DNA from: G965220305 sp965220305 | GTDB taxonomy: Bacteria; Chloroflexota; Dehalococcoidia; Lucifugimonadales; UBA3495 | NCBI GenBank assembly: GCA_965220305.1 | Contig: OZ244817.1 | Coordinates: 3,720,001-3,784,000 of the forward strand | Length of the DNA: 64,000 bases | Direction of reading: 5' to 3' | In this document: positions 43,844 through 53,320 of the stretch, piece by piece | Layout of the letters: each line of letters opens with the position of its first letter | Numbering within the stretch: the first letter of the stretch is position 1 | Notes under the pieces: model-generated | Told to the model about the DNA's origin: nothing | The model's database searches: none | Seen by the model: the letters and a program-made list of their open reading frames with translations, nothing else | Position numbers and translations under genes: made by a program

Positions 43844-45560
43844 ATGGCGCGACGGCAACAGTTGAACGATGAACAGAGACGACTGCTGAGAATCACCGGG
43901 CGGATGCCGCTGGCCAGCGTGGTCAACCTGGCGTCCACCCTGGGAACCACCGAGGACTGGGTCCGGGCCATGCTGGGCCGCCTGCGCAACGGCCACTGGG
44001 TTACCTCCGTGGTGCGGGGCATGACCGAAAGACGCCAGCACCGCTGGTTCCTGACCCGCCGGGCCGTGGACCTGCTCTACGTCACCGACCACCAGCACCC
44101 CGCGCCCAGGGAGGAAGGCAAGGGCCACGGGGCTGGCCTCCTTTCACCCCGAGGGCGAACTGCCCGAGGACTACCGGGAGCGGTTCGCCCTGGATCACGA
44201 CCATCCCGTCCACCTGGATGACCAGGATAACTCTCCCTTCGCCGCCTCCGGTGACGCCGCTGCTGTCCATGCCGCCACCGGCGTTGACCACGAGCACCCG
44301 CCCTGGACCGCCACGTCGCGGGGCATCGAGACCTCGCTGCGGCGGCTGGCCATGCTGGAGCCGGTCTACCGCCTGGCCCCGGACCTGCTCCGCAGCGGGC
44401 GGGTCAACCGGCCCCCCGGCGACACGGCGGCCTCACACGAGGTCAGGATGACCGACTTCCGGCTGTTGCGGTACGGCGGGTTCTACCACGCCGTGGCCCG
44501 CTACGGGCCAGACCTCTGGACCCCCTTCACCTACGCCGGTCTCCACGCCACCGAGCGGGTGCTCCGGCGCAAGGAGCAGCACCGCTTCTGGGGGGTGGAC
44601 TGCTACTCCCACCAGGAGGACCGCTACTTGAGAATCGGGAACCGCCTGTTCTACGAGGACCCGGACCAGGCGGTGGAACCCTCGGCCCAGATCGTGGTGG
44701 CCCACGATGCCTGGGTCAGGGAGCTGGCCCGCAACACCTGGCCCGCAACACCCTGAGCGACACCACGCCCACCCTGTTCTGCACCCCGGACGGGGTATGC
44801 AGCGAGGCGGTGGAACTGCGGCCCTCCCGGGACCTGGTGTCCGATCCTTCGGGCCATCCCGCCGTGGGGAGGCCGGAGAGGGCCGGGTTCTGGCTGAGAG
44901 AAAATCCCGATCTGGAGGCCATCGACGGCAGGACCGCCCACCGGCTGTTTATGATCATTGCCCAGTTCCCTGCCATGCGGGCCTCCTGGCTCCGGGAAAT
45001 CGTGGGCGGTTCCTCCGGCGAGGTCTCCCGCCACCTGGAGCGGTTCCTCCAGACCGGCCTGGTGGCGGTGTTCGACGGGCGGCATTACCTGTCGGAGCTG
45101 GGGATGCGACGGGCGGCCAACATGAGCAGGGTGCTGCCGTCGGTGATCCGCAATCGCCACGGGGCCTACCTGGACCGCTGGTACCGGGAACACGAGCAGC
45201 GCCACAACGACGGGGTGAACCGGCTGGTGGTGCGGTTCGCGCGGGAGGGCGTGGCGGCGGTGGCTGCCTGGCGGGGCGAGATCAACGTGCCCGGCCTGAC
45301 CCAGGTGCGGCCCGACCTGCTGGTGCAGGTCAGCGCAGGAACCCTGGGACACGGAACCCACTACATCGAATTCGAGCGAAGCGCCGTCACCCCCTATGAG
45401 GTGGAGCACAAGCTGGGTCCCTACCGCCGGATGGCGGCGGGGCGTCCATTGCCGCTGCTGGTGGTGTGCGAGACGGCAAGAGGAAGGCGCAACTTCCGTG
45501 ATGCCGCCGGCACTTTGCCCATGCTGACCGCCGCCGGTTCCCTGGCAGAGAAGGGCATGA
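43844..45560 (+). pseudogene. Replication-relaxation family gene, frameshifted and truncated
   Basis: A third member of the family at 8.7 and 56.9 kb. The N-terminal winged helix (LLRITGRMPLASVVNLASTL, WVRAMLGRLRNGHWVTSVV) is in one frame to about 44130. The middle (LASFHPEGELPEDYRERFAL, SLRRLAMLEPVYRLAP, FYHAVARYGPDLWTPFTYAG) is in a second, from an extra G in a GGGG run. A 14-bp tandem duplication CTGGCCCGCAACAC at about 44724-44751 shifts the frame again before SDTTPTLFCTPDGV and the C-terminal domain (THYIEFERSAVTPYEVEHKL, GPYRRMAAGRPLPLLVVCE). Similarity ends near 45560, so the C-terminus is missing too. Confidence 0.8.
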
Positions 45561-45797
45561 ACCCAACCCAGCCATGCTCAGGCGGAGAGTTCTTGCGGGG
45601 TGGTCCATCAACGCAAGCCCCCTTTCTCAGAAGTCCCCAGGTCCGGCAACGCCGGGCTGGGCTGCTGAACATGGCACAAGGGGATCAACTCATCCGAGTT
45701 TGCCGGTTTCAGACAACCCTTGCCGATGACAAATTTCTGCGACATTTCAGCCCTATCGTGAGTGTTGCCAAAGGTACTTCACGAGAGGAGTGGAACT

Positions 45798-46436
45798 ATG
45801 ATTCGCGAGAAGTTGATGAAGAGGACGTTCCTGATCGGGCCGGTCCTGGCGGCCCTGCTCGGCGCCGGGGTACTGCTCGGCTGCACGGGCGACACCGGGA
45901 CCGTGGACGTCCGGGACTCCGGAGGGGCAAGGGCGACCCAGGAGATTTCCGGGCGGGGAGGCGGCGAATCCGACGGCGAGCATGGCAGCGGCGGTGAACA
46001 AGGGGGTGGTGAAAGCGGCGGCGCGTCCGGCGCGTCCGGCAGCGAAGAGGGCAGCGGCGCCAACCTGGCCCCCAATGAAACCTTTGACGCGGTTCGGGGC
46101 GGCGCCCGGCTCATCCTGAACTACGACGCTGCCAGCAACTCCTTCGCAGGCACCGTGGAGAACACCACCAACAACGTCCTGAGCCAAGTGAGAATCGAGG
46201 TACACCTCTCCAACGGCACGGAGCTTGGCCCGACGACTCCAGTGGACCTGGCTCCGGGCGAGGTGTTGGCGGTGAACCTGCCCGCGACCCAGGCATCCTT
46301 CACCGGCTGGATAGCCCACGCCGAGGTCGGCGGAGGCGGAGGCGAGGGGAGCCAGCCGGGCGGCGAGCATGGCAGTAGCGGAGGGGAAGGTGGCGGCGAA
46401 CACGGTGGTGGCGGCGAGCGCCAGGGCGGCGGCTAG
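45798..46436 (+). CDS. Gly-rich lipoprotein with FxLYD-like domain
   Basis: A 212-aa lipoprotein. The signal peptide ends in the lipobox VLLGC (Cys29 would be lipidated). Residues about 35-90 and 178-212 are Gly/Glu/Ser/His-rich low-complexity segments (GGGEHGGGG), flanking a beta-sandwich segment (GARLILNYDAASNSFAGTVE, NTTNNVLSQVRIEVHLSNGT, PVDLAPGEVLAVNLP) like FxLYD domains that occur in extracytoplasmic proteins. GAGGAG precedes the ATG. It is 130 bp upstream of the two-component genes in the same direction but separated by their own promoter, so it may be a target or sensor partner of that system (inference). Confidence 0.8.
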   Translation: MIREKLMKRTFLIGPVLAALLGAGVLLGCTGDTGTVDVRDSGGARATQEISGRGGGESDGEHGSGGEQGGGESGGASGASGSEEGSGANLAPNETFDAVRGGARLILNYDAASNSFAGTVENTTNNVLSQVRIEVHLSNGTELGPTTPVDLAPGEVLAVNLPATQASFTGWIAHAEVGGGGGEGSQPGGEHGSSGGEGGGEHGGGGERQGGG

Positions 46437-46480
46437 ATCCAACGAAATCCGGCGAGGGAAGATGCCGACATCCCAAGGGG

Positions 46481-46486
46481 TATAAT
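46481..46486 (+). promoter_or_regulatory. Likely -10 box of the two-component operon
   Basis: A perfect TATAAT lies 80 bases before the response-regulator ATG. No good -35 hexamer is seen 17 bases upstream, so an activator may be needed. Confidence 0.45.
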
Positions 46487-46511
46487 CTGACCACGGGAGT
46501 ATCCCGCAGAC

Positions 46512-46542
46512 GGACGCGGCGCCTCTATCAGGCGCCGCGTCC
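46512..46542 (+). promoter_or_regulatory. Perfect hairpin in the leader of the response-regulator gene
   Basis: GGACGCGGCGCC (46512-46523), a 7-base loop and GGCGCCGCGTCC (46531-46542) form a perfect 12-bp stem between the TATAAT and the start codon. No T run follows, so it is not a standard terminator. It could stabilise the mRNA or be a dyad operator bound by the regulator. Confidence 0.55.
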
Positions 46543-46566
46543 AAGACGGCTTTCAGGGGACTGGCG

Positions 46567-47244
46567 ATGAGCGGCAGAGTGTTGATTATCGAAGACGATA
46601 CAAGGATCGCCAACTGGGTCAAGGTGTATTTCGAGCGCGCCGGATTCTCCGCCGAAGTTGCCCATGACGGGGAGTTGGGTCTGGACATGGCCCGAGACCT
46701 GGCTCCGGACCTGATAATCCTCGATCTCATGCTTCCCCGTCTCGACGGCGTGGAGCTGTGCCGAATCCTGCGCCGGGAGTCAGACGTTCCGATAATCATG
46801 CTGACGGCCAGGGAAGCCCACGCCGACCGGATCATCGGACTGGACAGTGGAGCTGACGACTACGTGGTCAAGCCCTTCGACCCAGAGGAAGTCATTGCCC
46901 GCGCCGCCGCCGTACTCCGCCGCGTCAAGGGCAGGGTCCAGCAGGTTATGACCCGAGGCAACATTACGCTGAATGAGACCGCCCCCAGCGTGACGGTCGA
47001 TGGAGAACCCGTGATTCTGAGCCAGGCGCAAATCGCTCTGCTGTCAACGCTGATGCGCCACCCCAACCAGGTGCTCACCCGCGAACAGCTGATCTCGCTG
47101 TCCTTCAACGACGATTTCGATGGCCTTGACCGCGCCATAGACAGCCAGATCGCCCGCCTGCGAAGGCAGATTAACCGGGACGGCAGACAGCCCATCCAGA
47201 CTGTCTACGGCGCCGGCTACAGGTTCGCTATGGAGGATGAATGA
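46567..47244 (+). CDS. OmpR/PhoB-family response regulator
   Basis: A 225-aa regulator. The receiver domain has acidic residues D10 and D11, the phospho-acceptor D53 in LIILDLMLPRLDG, the conserved Thr in IIMLTAREA and Lys in DDYVVKPFDPEE. The C-terminal winged helix (about 128-222) reads LSQAQIALLSTLMRHPNQVL, TREQLI and ends IQTVYGAGYRFAME. Its last codons overlap the histidine-kinase start by 4 bp (ATGA). It is expected to be phosphorylated by that kinase and to act as a transcription factor; targets are unknown. Confidence 0.95.
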   Translation: MSGRVLIIEDDTRIANWVKVYFERAGFSAEVAHDGELGLDMARDLAPDLIILDLMLPRLDGVELCRILRRESDVPIIMLTAREAHADRIIGLDSGADDYVVKPFDPEEVIARAAAVLRRVKGRVQQVMTRGNITLNETAPSVTVDGEPVILSQAQIALLSTLMRHPNQVLTREQLISLSFNDDFDGLDRAIDSQIARLRRQINRDGRQPIQTVYGAGYRFAMEDE

Positions 47245-48650
47245 TGTCGCTGCGCTGGCGAATCATGGGGGCTATTGTTTTCATCGTCGTACTCACGGTC
47301 TTGACCAGCGTTGGCGTGGGCTATTACGCGACGCAGGCCCGCCTGGGCGTGTTCGTGGAACAGGTAGGGGGTGATGGGGCGAACCAGTTGGCCCTGAATC
47401 TGAGCCGGGAGTACACCGCGGCCGGCGGCTGGGCAACAGTGGACAGTACACTGTCCGAGGCCGGATACATCTACGATGGAGTGCCGCAGCGGGAGCGGTC
47501 CGAAGTGGGCCAGGGCGAGCACTCCGGGTCACTTCACCAGGAACGGGTGCGGGTCGTCATTATTGACGCCGAAGGACGTGTGGTGAAGGACAATTTGTCC
47601 CAGTTGCTGCCCGGAACCAACGCACCCACCCTGGACGGTCACCGCGAGACGATATTAGATTTGGATACGAACCAACCCGTGGGCCACGTCTATGTGGATG
47701 TGAACCGCGAGTTTCTGTCGTCCGAGTCGCACGGATTTCTCAACATGCTCCTTTCCATCACCCTGATTGGCGGCGCGTTGACCGTCGTCGTCGCCATCCT
47801 GCTGGCCGCCTGGTTGTCCAAGCGGATTACCGCGCCGGTGAGGGCGCTGACGGAGGCCACCCAGGCAATCGCCCTGGGGGACCCGGCCCGGCTGCCGGTC
47901 ACGTCCTCCGATGAGTTGGGGCGTATGAGCGCGGCCTTCAACCTGATGACCTCCACCCTGGAAACTCAGCGCGAGCTCCGCAGGCGGTTGATCAACGACG
48001 TCTCCCATGAGCTGAATACGCCGCTGAGCGTCATACAACTGGAGGCGGCAGGACTGCGCGACGGACTTCAGACGCCCGAGAGCGCCTCGGCGCACATCAT
48101 CCAGGAAGTTGACCGCCTGCGTGGTCTCGTAACTGACCTTAACTGGCTTGCTGAAACGGACCATGGGGAGTTGAAGCTCACCCTCGAGGCAAGTTCGGTC
48201 CACGACCTGCTGACCGAGGAAGTGGAACGCTGGCAGCCGCAATCCCAGGCCCGGCAGGTCCAATTGTCGTTACAGGCATCCGCCGACCTGCCGGACCTGC
48301 CCCTCGACCGGATGCGCCTGAGCCAGGCGTTGGGAAACGTCGTGAGCAACGCCATTCACTGCACCGAGGCCGGCGGCAATATCGTAATTGCGGCTGAGAT
48401 GGAAAGCGGCGAGGCGCTGGCTGTCTCGGTCACTGATGATGGGATCGGTATTCACGCAGCAGACCTTCCCCACGTCTTCGACCGTTTCTACCGCACCGAT
48501 CAGTCTCGTAGTCGTGGAATAGGCGGTACGGGTCTGGGATTGGCCATCGCTCGAGCCATCGTCGAAGCGCATGGAGGTGTAATAACCGTAGCGAGCGAAG
48601 GGCCTGGACAGGGTACCGCTGCAACTATTCGCCTTCCTCTCAACAAGTGA
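47241..48650 (+). CDS. Membrane sensor histidine kinase
   Basis: A 469-aa kinase. Transmembrane helix 1 is near residues 9-30 and helix 2 near 167-192, enclosing an extracytoplasmic sensor domain of about 135 aa (RVRVVIIDAEGRVVKDN, PVGHVYVDVNREF suggest a PAS/CACHE-like fold). HAMP follows (KRITAPVRALTEATQAIALG), then the phospho-acceptor H256 in NDVSHELNTPLSVIQLE, and the ATPase with N box NVVSNAIHCTEAGGN, G1 VTDDGIGIHAADLPHVFDRF and G2 GIGGTGLGLAIARAIVEAHG. The second residue of the HELNTPL motif has Asn where Arg is common. It forms an operon with the response regulator. Confidence 0.95.
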   Translation: MMSLRWRIMGAIVFIVVLTVLTSVGVGYYATQARLGVFVEQVGGDGANQLALNLSREYTAAGGWATVDSTLSEAGYIYDGVPQRERSEVGQGEHSGSLHQERVRVVIIDAEGRVVKDNLSQLLPGTNAPTLDGHRETILDLDTNQPVGHVYVDVNREFLSSESHGFLNMLLSITLIGGALTVVVAILLAAWLSKRITAPVRALTEATQAIALGDPARLPVTSSDELGRMSAAFNLMTSTLETQRELRRRLINDVSHELNTPLSVIQLEAAGLRDGLQTPESASAHIIQEVDRLRGLVTDLNWLAETDHGELKLTLEASSVHDLLTEEVERWQPQSQARQVQLSLQASADLPDLPLDRMRLSQALGNVVSNAIHCTEAGGNIVIAAEMESGEALAVSVTDDGIGIHAADLPHVFDRFYRTDQSRSRGIGGTGLGLAIARAIVEAHGGVITVASEGPGQGTAATIRLPLNK

Positions 48651-49051
48651 GCGCCATGCTCCTTTCCAGTTCGCACCGTTGGCTGGAACAACGACCACAG
48701 CGATCCAGGAGTTATGAATTTAGTCTTGTTCGGCTGAAAAAAGTGGGCCTGCCAAGACTGAATTGCGAACTTTTCGTTGGGAGGTTAGGCTGTAGCTCAT
48801 CGGGCTGCGTGGAATTCAAGCGATCTCCAAATGAGTCGGTTACGGATCGACGCTGATGGAATAAGACGAGGCCGAATTCTTGCCGGAAGAAGCGCCGCCG
48901 TCAGCAGATTCCCACTGTTGACGGCGGCAAAACGCGGGTTGGGAGGGCTGGATTTAACGCCAGTGACGGCCCCGCTCCCTCTTTCGTTGTTGCACTATGG
49001 TTGCGTCCAACGAGCAGGGAATTGGGTCGGCCACCGGCGTTGTCGGTGGGC
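48651..49051. other. Intergenic stretch between convergent genes
   Basis: About 400 bases between the histidine kinase and the leucine-rich-repeat gene, whose 3' ends face each other. I found no strong terminator hairpin and no gene. Confidence 0.4.
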
Positions 49052-50800
49052 TTAGAAAATCGACACGAAATCACCGAGGTCCAGGTCAAACGGGTACCCG
49101 GGATTACCGGATAGTCCCAGGCTCCACATACTTGGCAGGCCGTCAAACACTTCCTCCGACAACTCGGTCAGTTCGTTCCTTCTTAGGTTCAGATGCTCCA
49201 AGTTGGACAGGCCGGCAAACACACCCTCCGACAACGCCGTCAGGTCGTTATTATATATGTCCAACTCATCCAGACTGGACAGGTCGGCAAATATGCCCTC
49301 CGGCAGTGTGGTCAGCCTGTTGGTGCCCATTTCTAGCAGTCGCAAGTTGGACAGGTTAGCAAACACACCCTCCGGCAGAGTAGTCAGCCTGTTGGCGCCA
49401 ATGTACAGTGTATGCAAGTTGGACAGGCCGGCAAAGACGTCCTCCGGTAGTGTGGTCAGGTAGCCTTCAGATAGTATCAGCATCTGCAAGTTGGACAGGC
49501 CGTCAAACACGTCCTCCGGCAGAGTAGTCATTCTGCCGCAGTTCAGGTCCAGATATTCAAGAGCGGACAGTCCGTCGAACACGTCCTCGGGCAGGGACGC
49601 AATCATGTTGTAGAAGAGGTCCAGCTTTTCAAGATTCGAAAGTCCGTCGAACACGTCCTCGGGCAGGGACGTCAGGTCGTTGTAGCTCAGGTTTAGATCC
49701 TGCAACCCGGACAAGTCGTTGAAGTCGCCATTCTGCAAGGAGGTGATGTCGGCATTCGTGAGGTCCAGGACGGTTACTCCAGCCAGGTCGTCGGCAGTAA
49801 TGGAGCCGCAATCCCTGCCGGTTATCTGCACTAGCTTGTCCCGTACTGGGGGTGTGCGGTCGCAGACGGAAGGCACGGCCAGGGGCGGCGGCTCCACATT
49901 TATCCTGACATTTTTGGCTTTGCTGCATCCAGCGTCGTTGCAGCCATCCAGTCGCACAATCCACTCACCGGCCCGGGACACGGTGAAGTTGGCCTCGGCG
50001 GCGGTGGTGATTATTTGATCCTCCGCCGTGAACCCCTCGCTGGGCTGTCGCCAGCGCAGCTTGTAGTTCGAGGCGCCGGCAGCCGCGTCCCAGGTGGCTT
50101 GAAAGGACATGGGTTCGGGTTGGGCAACCACCACCAGGTTCTCCGGCTTGGCCGGAGAGGGTTGGGTAGTGGCGAAGGTCTGGGCGATGCCTCTCCCGCA
50201 TCCGGCGGCGTTGCAGCCTTCCACCCGCACTACCCACTGCCCGTAGTCGGACACGGTGATGCTGGCGTTGTTGGCCGTGACCACTGCTTCATTGTCCTCC
50301 TGGAACTTCCCGTCGGGCCGGCGCCAGCGGGTCTTATAGGAAGTCGCGCCCGCCGTTTCGTTCCACGTCGCGGTGATGTCCAGTGCTCCGGGCGAGGTAT
50401 TGACGGCCAGGTTCTCCGGGCGGCCCGGCTTGATGGCGGCCATTTTGGCGATGCCGAGCCCGCAGCCGGCGGCGTTACAGCCTTCCAGCCGAACCACCCA
50501 CTCGCCGGGCTGCTGCACTGTGAAAGTCGCGCTGTTGGTCTCCACCGACACTTCATTACCCGACTGGAAACCGGACCCCCCCGCCCTCCAGCGGACTATG
50601 TAACGGTCGGCCTGGGCCAACTCTTTCCAGGTGGCGGTGAAATCCAGGGTATCCGCATTTACGGAAACTTCCAGGCCCGTGGGCTTCTCCGGGGGTTGCA
50701 AGGCGTCGTCCGCCGACACCCTGCCAATGAAGACCAAGCAGGCAAGAACCAGGGGGATTACCAAGGCTAGTCCGAATCGATGTATCCCAGTTGCGGTCAT
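49052..50800 (-). CDS. Secreted fibronectin-III / leucine-rich-repeat protein
   Basis: A 582-aa exported protein from ATG 50800. Residues about 1-32 are a signal peptide (FGLALVIPLVLACLVFIG). Three fibronectin-III-like domains follow (about 37-300), each ending in a WVVRLEGCNAAGCG-type strand with two cysteines four residues apart that probably form a disulphide. A Cys-flanked linker (VCDRTPPVRDKLVQ, DCGSITADDLAGVTVLDL) leads to about nine 24-residue leucine-rich repeats of the pattern LTTLPEDVFDGLSNLxxLxL. The fold implies protein-protein recognition outside the cell. It is transcribed opposite to the kinase and appears monocistronic. Confidence 0.87.
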   Translation of the reverse strand: MTATGIHRFGLALVIPLVLACLVFIGRVSADDALQPPEKPTGLEVSVNADTLDFTATWKELAQADRYIVRWRAGGSGFQSGNEVSVETNSATFTVQQPGEWVVRLEGCNAAGCGLGIAKMAAIKPGRPENLAVNTSPGALDITATWNETAGATSYKTRWRRPDGKFQEDNEAVVTANNASITVSDYGQWVVRVEGCNAAGCGRGIAQTFATTQPSPAKPENLVVVAQPEPMSFQATWDAAAGASNYKLRWRQPSEGFTAEDQIITTAAEANFTVSRAGEWIVRLDGCNDAGCSKAKNVRINVEPPPLAVPSVCDRTPPVRDKLVQITGRDCGSITADDLAGVTVLDLTNADITSLQNGDFNDLSGLQDLNLSYNDLTSLPEDVFDGLSNLEKLDLFYNMIASLPEDVFDGLSALEYLDLNCGRMTTLPEDVFDGLSNLQMLILSEGYLTTLPEDVFAGLSNLHTLYIGANRLTTLPEGVFANLSNLRLLEMGTNRLTTLPEGIFADLSSLDELDIYNNDLTALSEGVFAGLSNLEHLNLRRNELTELSEEVFDGLPSMWSLGLSGNPGYPFDLDLGDFVSIF

Positions 50801-51350
50801 AGTCCCACTCCTAATACTGTACCGCAATCACCAGCATCTCAGCAAGCAACGCTTCCGACAGGGGGCCATCAACGAGTGCTGGTGTTGCGACTGATTGCTA
50901 GTCCTTGTGATTACTGGGGCGGCAGTGCCGCCCGTGGCAATCCCCCCCATACTTCTACGATGCTCTCTGTATTGCCACTACGTCCTTTATTACGCCGCTC
51001 CGGGCCAGCCGGATTTGTTGCAGCTGCTGACAAAAATTCCCAGTGGTCGGCATGGAGAGACAGGGCAGAACGAGTGGCGGGACTTCGACGAACTGAGATC
51101 CCGATATAATAGAGCGGCGGCGACTGCACATTCAATCCCTCCGCATGAGGGTCTGCCGTTGCGTTTGGGTTGATAAAGCCGTTACAGGCCCACAAAGCCA
51201 AAGGCCGGGAGACTGACAGGCAGGCAGTATGCAGGGGCAATACTCTGTGATCAAAAGGTGAGGGAGGGACGGTGCTATCGCGGAGAAGTGGGTTGACGGC
51301 CAGGAAGACGTTGCGCGGCCGCTGGCGGAAGTCAGCCAAACTATACCGGA
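50801..51350. other. Intergenic stretch with a possible promoter
   Basis: About 550 bases. TATAAT occurs at 51105-51110 on the plus strand, 240 bases before the next gene, without a clear -35. No gene or strong hairpin is seen. Confidence 0.35.
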
Positions 51351-52105
51351 GTGTCTCGAGAAATGAATTTGATTCGCGGCTGGGAAAGTCGATACACACC
51401 CAACGAAACGGGCGGCCTACGGTTGAGCACGGCACGGCTGTTTAGGAGCATTGGAGAAGAGGAAGGGTTAGGCGACCCAAGGGAAGGAGAGATTCGCGTA
51501 GCCATTCTGGGGAGCATAGAAAGTACCGGAGGCCCGTTTTCAGTCCCCGTAGACTTTACGATACAAGCGGAACCGGACCAACCAGCGGTGCATGTAGCGG
51601 GGCTGGAACCTGGGGAAGTTCGGGAGATCCAATACGAAGTCCGGGTGGAGGATTCCGCACTCGAGAGTCCGTTCCTTTTCTGCCTGTCGAGGGAACCCGC
51701 CACGATGCACAACTGGGAGACGCTGCGGGCTGCTCTGCCGAAGAGGTACGACACGTGGACTGTGACGGAAGATGTGCGTGCCCTGAGTTTTGAAATCGAG
51801 TGCGGCATCGAGCGTTGGATGAAACTGAACGGAACAACCGAACGCTCGGTTGTCAGATTTAAGGGTTGGATGACTTACACTCTTATGACACGACCCCACC
51901 GGGCGTCGAATTCGGCGACCTCGACGAGATGAAGCTGATTAGGCGATGGCTCCAGAAGAGGAGGAAATACAGCGGCCAACAGGAATACAGGTTGGCATGG
52001 ATCATAAGGAGCCCGCAGATGGAGACGTTCCCCGACACGATAGACATCGAACTGACGAGGACTGGTTTGGGCCTATTCAGCCCTTGGAGTTCTCCAACGA
52101 GATAA
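51351..52105 (+). pseudogene. Unknown protein, probably one gene split by a frameshift
   Basis: The first frame (51351-51932) gives LIRGWESRYTPNETGGLRLS, DFTIQAEPDQPAVHVAGLEP, GEVREIQYEVRVEDSALESP and RWMKLNGTTERSVVRFKGW. From about 51866 another frame continues protein-like: DDLHSYDTTPPGVEFGDLDE, MKLIRRWLQKRRKYSGQQEY, RLAWIIRSPQMETFPDTIDI. Loss of one base in AAGGGTTGG near 51861 would join them into about 250 codons. No family is recognised. The central part looks like a beta-rich sandwich. It may be an accessory gene of the region next to the integrated element. Confidence 0.5.
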
Positions 52106-52254
52106 AGCGTGGAGGAGCGGGCGCGGTAAGCGGCAGGGTGACCAAATGCTTTCCCAGTTTTCCGCGGCATTAGGTATGAATCCCCTCGGTGTGGCAGCGT
52201 CAGAGCATGTTGAACAATCGTAGTGGCGGATGATTGACTGGAGTTTATGCAGTG

Positions 52255-52580
52255 ATGGGACAGGCTGAGAACGAAACAAAATTACCTGCCAGCGTCGAGT
52301 TCCTAAGGGCGGTCAGGGATCGCGAGGACCTGTGCGAGGCTGTGTTCGATGAATGGTTACCCTCATCGGGAATCGAAACAACGCAAGTTCTCAATGCGTT
52401 AGGCACAGTTCTCTCATATCTCGACTTTATAGCCTCGTGCAGATGGTCTTGCAGAGGAGGCAGCCGTCTTGAGGAACACTTGATAGACGGGGCGCTCAGC
52501 AACTCCTTGGCCGCTCTTCGGCTACTCAAAATCGGCTACTTCGACCAAGCCGGCAACATCTTTCGGCAAATAGGCGGAGG
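52255..52580 (+). pseudogene. Unknown helical protein, 3' end lost at a junction
   Basis: About 108 codons from ATG 52255 (GGAG 13 nt upstream). It is helical, with LPASVEFLRAVRDREDLCEA, then SNSLAALRLLKIGYFDQAGN, IFRQIG. The LAALRL..GYFDQA..IFRQIGE pattern occurs in longer hypothetical proteins, in which the chain continues past this point. Here it changes abruptly into the reverse complement of the membrane-protein gene end near 52580, so it is truncated. The junction may mark an old edge of the mobile element to the right. Confidence 0.45.
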
Positions 52581-52582
52581 CG

Positions 52583-53164
52583 CTAGCCATCACCCGGTGA
52601 CTCACCACTTACGGGTGTGGCGTCGTTGGCCTGGCTGGCGCCGGCGGCCCAGGCCAGTGCCGTAAGCATCCTTACCGGGTCCAGTATCTGCCAGACAACC
52701 CCATTGTTGACGAAGTAGCCATTGGCGAAAACCAGGGCACCCAGCGCCGCCGAAACCACCGCGCCCACGCGCCCCGCAGGGCATCCGCATCGCCACAGAG
52801 CCACCGCTGCCACGCTGGAGGAACCGATGAACAGCGGGTTGACCGTTCGCCACACGTCACCCCAATGGTCGCCGAACAAGCCGCTGTATCCATTGGCGAG
52901 CACCACCAAGGCTAATATACCCAGCGCGAGGCTGCGCACCCAGGGGACGCGGCGAGTGCTCAACCAGACCCACCATACGCCGCCGGACCCCATCAGCAGC
53001 GGGCCGATTTGCCACAGCTTCCAGGGCCAGTAGGGAACGGACAGCCTCTCCGGGTCAACGAGGACAGTCCTCTCGGTCCAGGCAAAAATTGCCAAGGTTA
53101 CGAAGGCCGTGGCGGCGGCGGCAGGGATCGGGCCTAGGTCTCGCGGAGCGCCTAGCTTGAACAT
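52583..53164 (-). CDS. Hypothetical membrane protein
   Basis: A 193-aa protein with about five membrane segments: PAAAATAFVTLAIFAW, WQIGPLLMGSGGVWWVWL, SLALGILALVVLANGY, GSSSVAAVALWRC and VGAVVSAALGALVFANGYFV. No family is recognised. The C-terminus (ASQANDATPVSGESPGDG) is soluble. It lies between the truncated helical gene and the recombinase, on the recombinase strand but 157 bases downstream of its stop, so it is outside the cassette. Confidence 0.6.
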   Translation of the reverse strand: MFKLGAPRDLGPIPAAAATAFVTLAIFAWTERTVLVDPERLSVPYWPWKLWQIGPLLMGSGGVWWVWLSTRRVPWVRSLALGILALVVLANGYSGLFGDHWGDVWRTVNPLFIGSSSVAAVALWRCGCPAGRVGAVVSAALGALVFANGYFVNNGVVWQILDPVRMLTALAWAAGASQANDATPVSGESPGDG

Positions 53165-53320
53165 CTACCAGCCTTGCTGCTACGTGGTTTTGGCATGTGG
53201 GAACCCTCCTGCTTCTGCCCGGCGGGTAGCGACGTTCCATGGACACTCTACCACAACCAAGCAGGGCGGGCTTCGCATGATGCGGCAGAACTGGGACTGA
53301 CTACAGGTCCCGAACGAACC

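Noticed and set aside
48780..48830. tRNA-like stretch (GTAGCTCATCGGGCTGCGTGG)
   Set aside because: It has a D-arm-like string only; no matching acceptor stem, anticodon arm or T-loop could be built.
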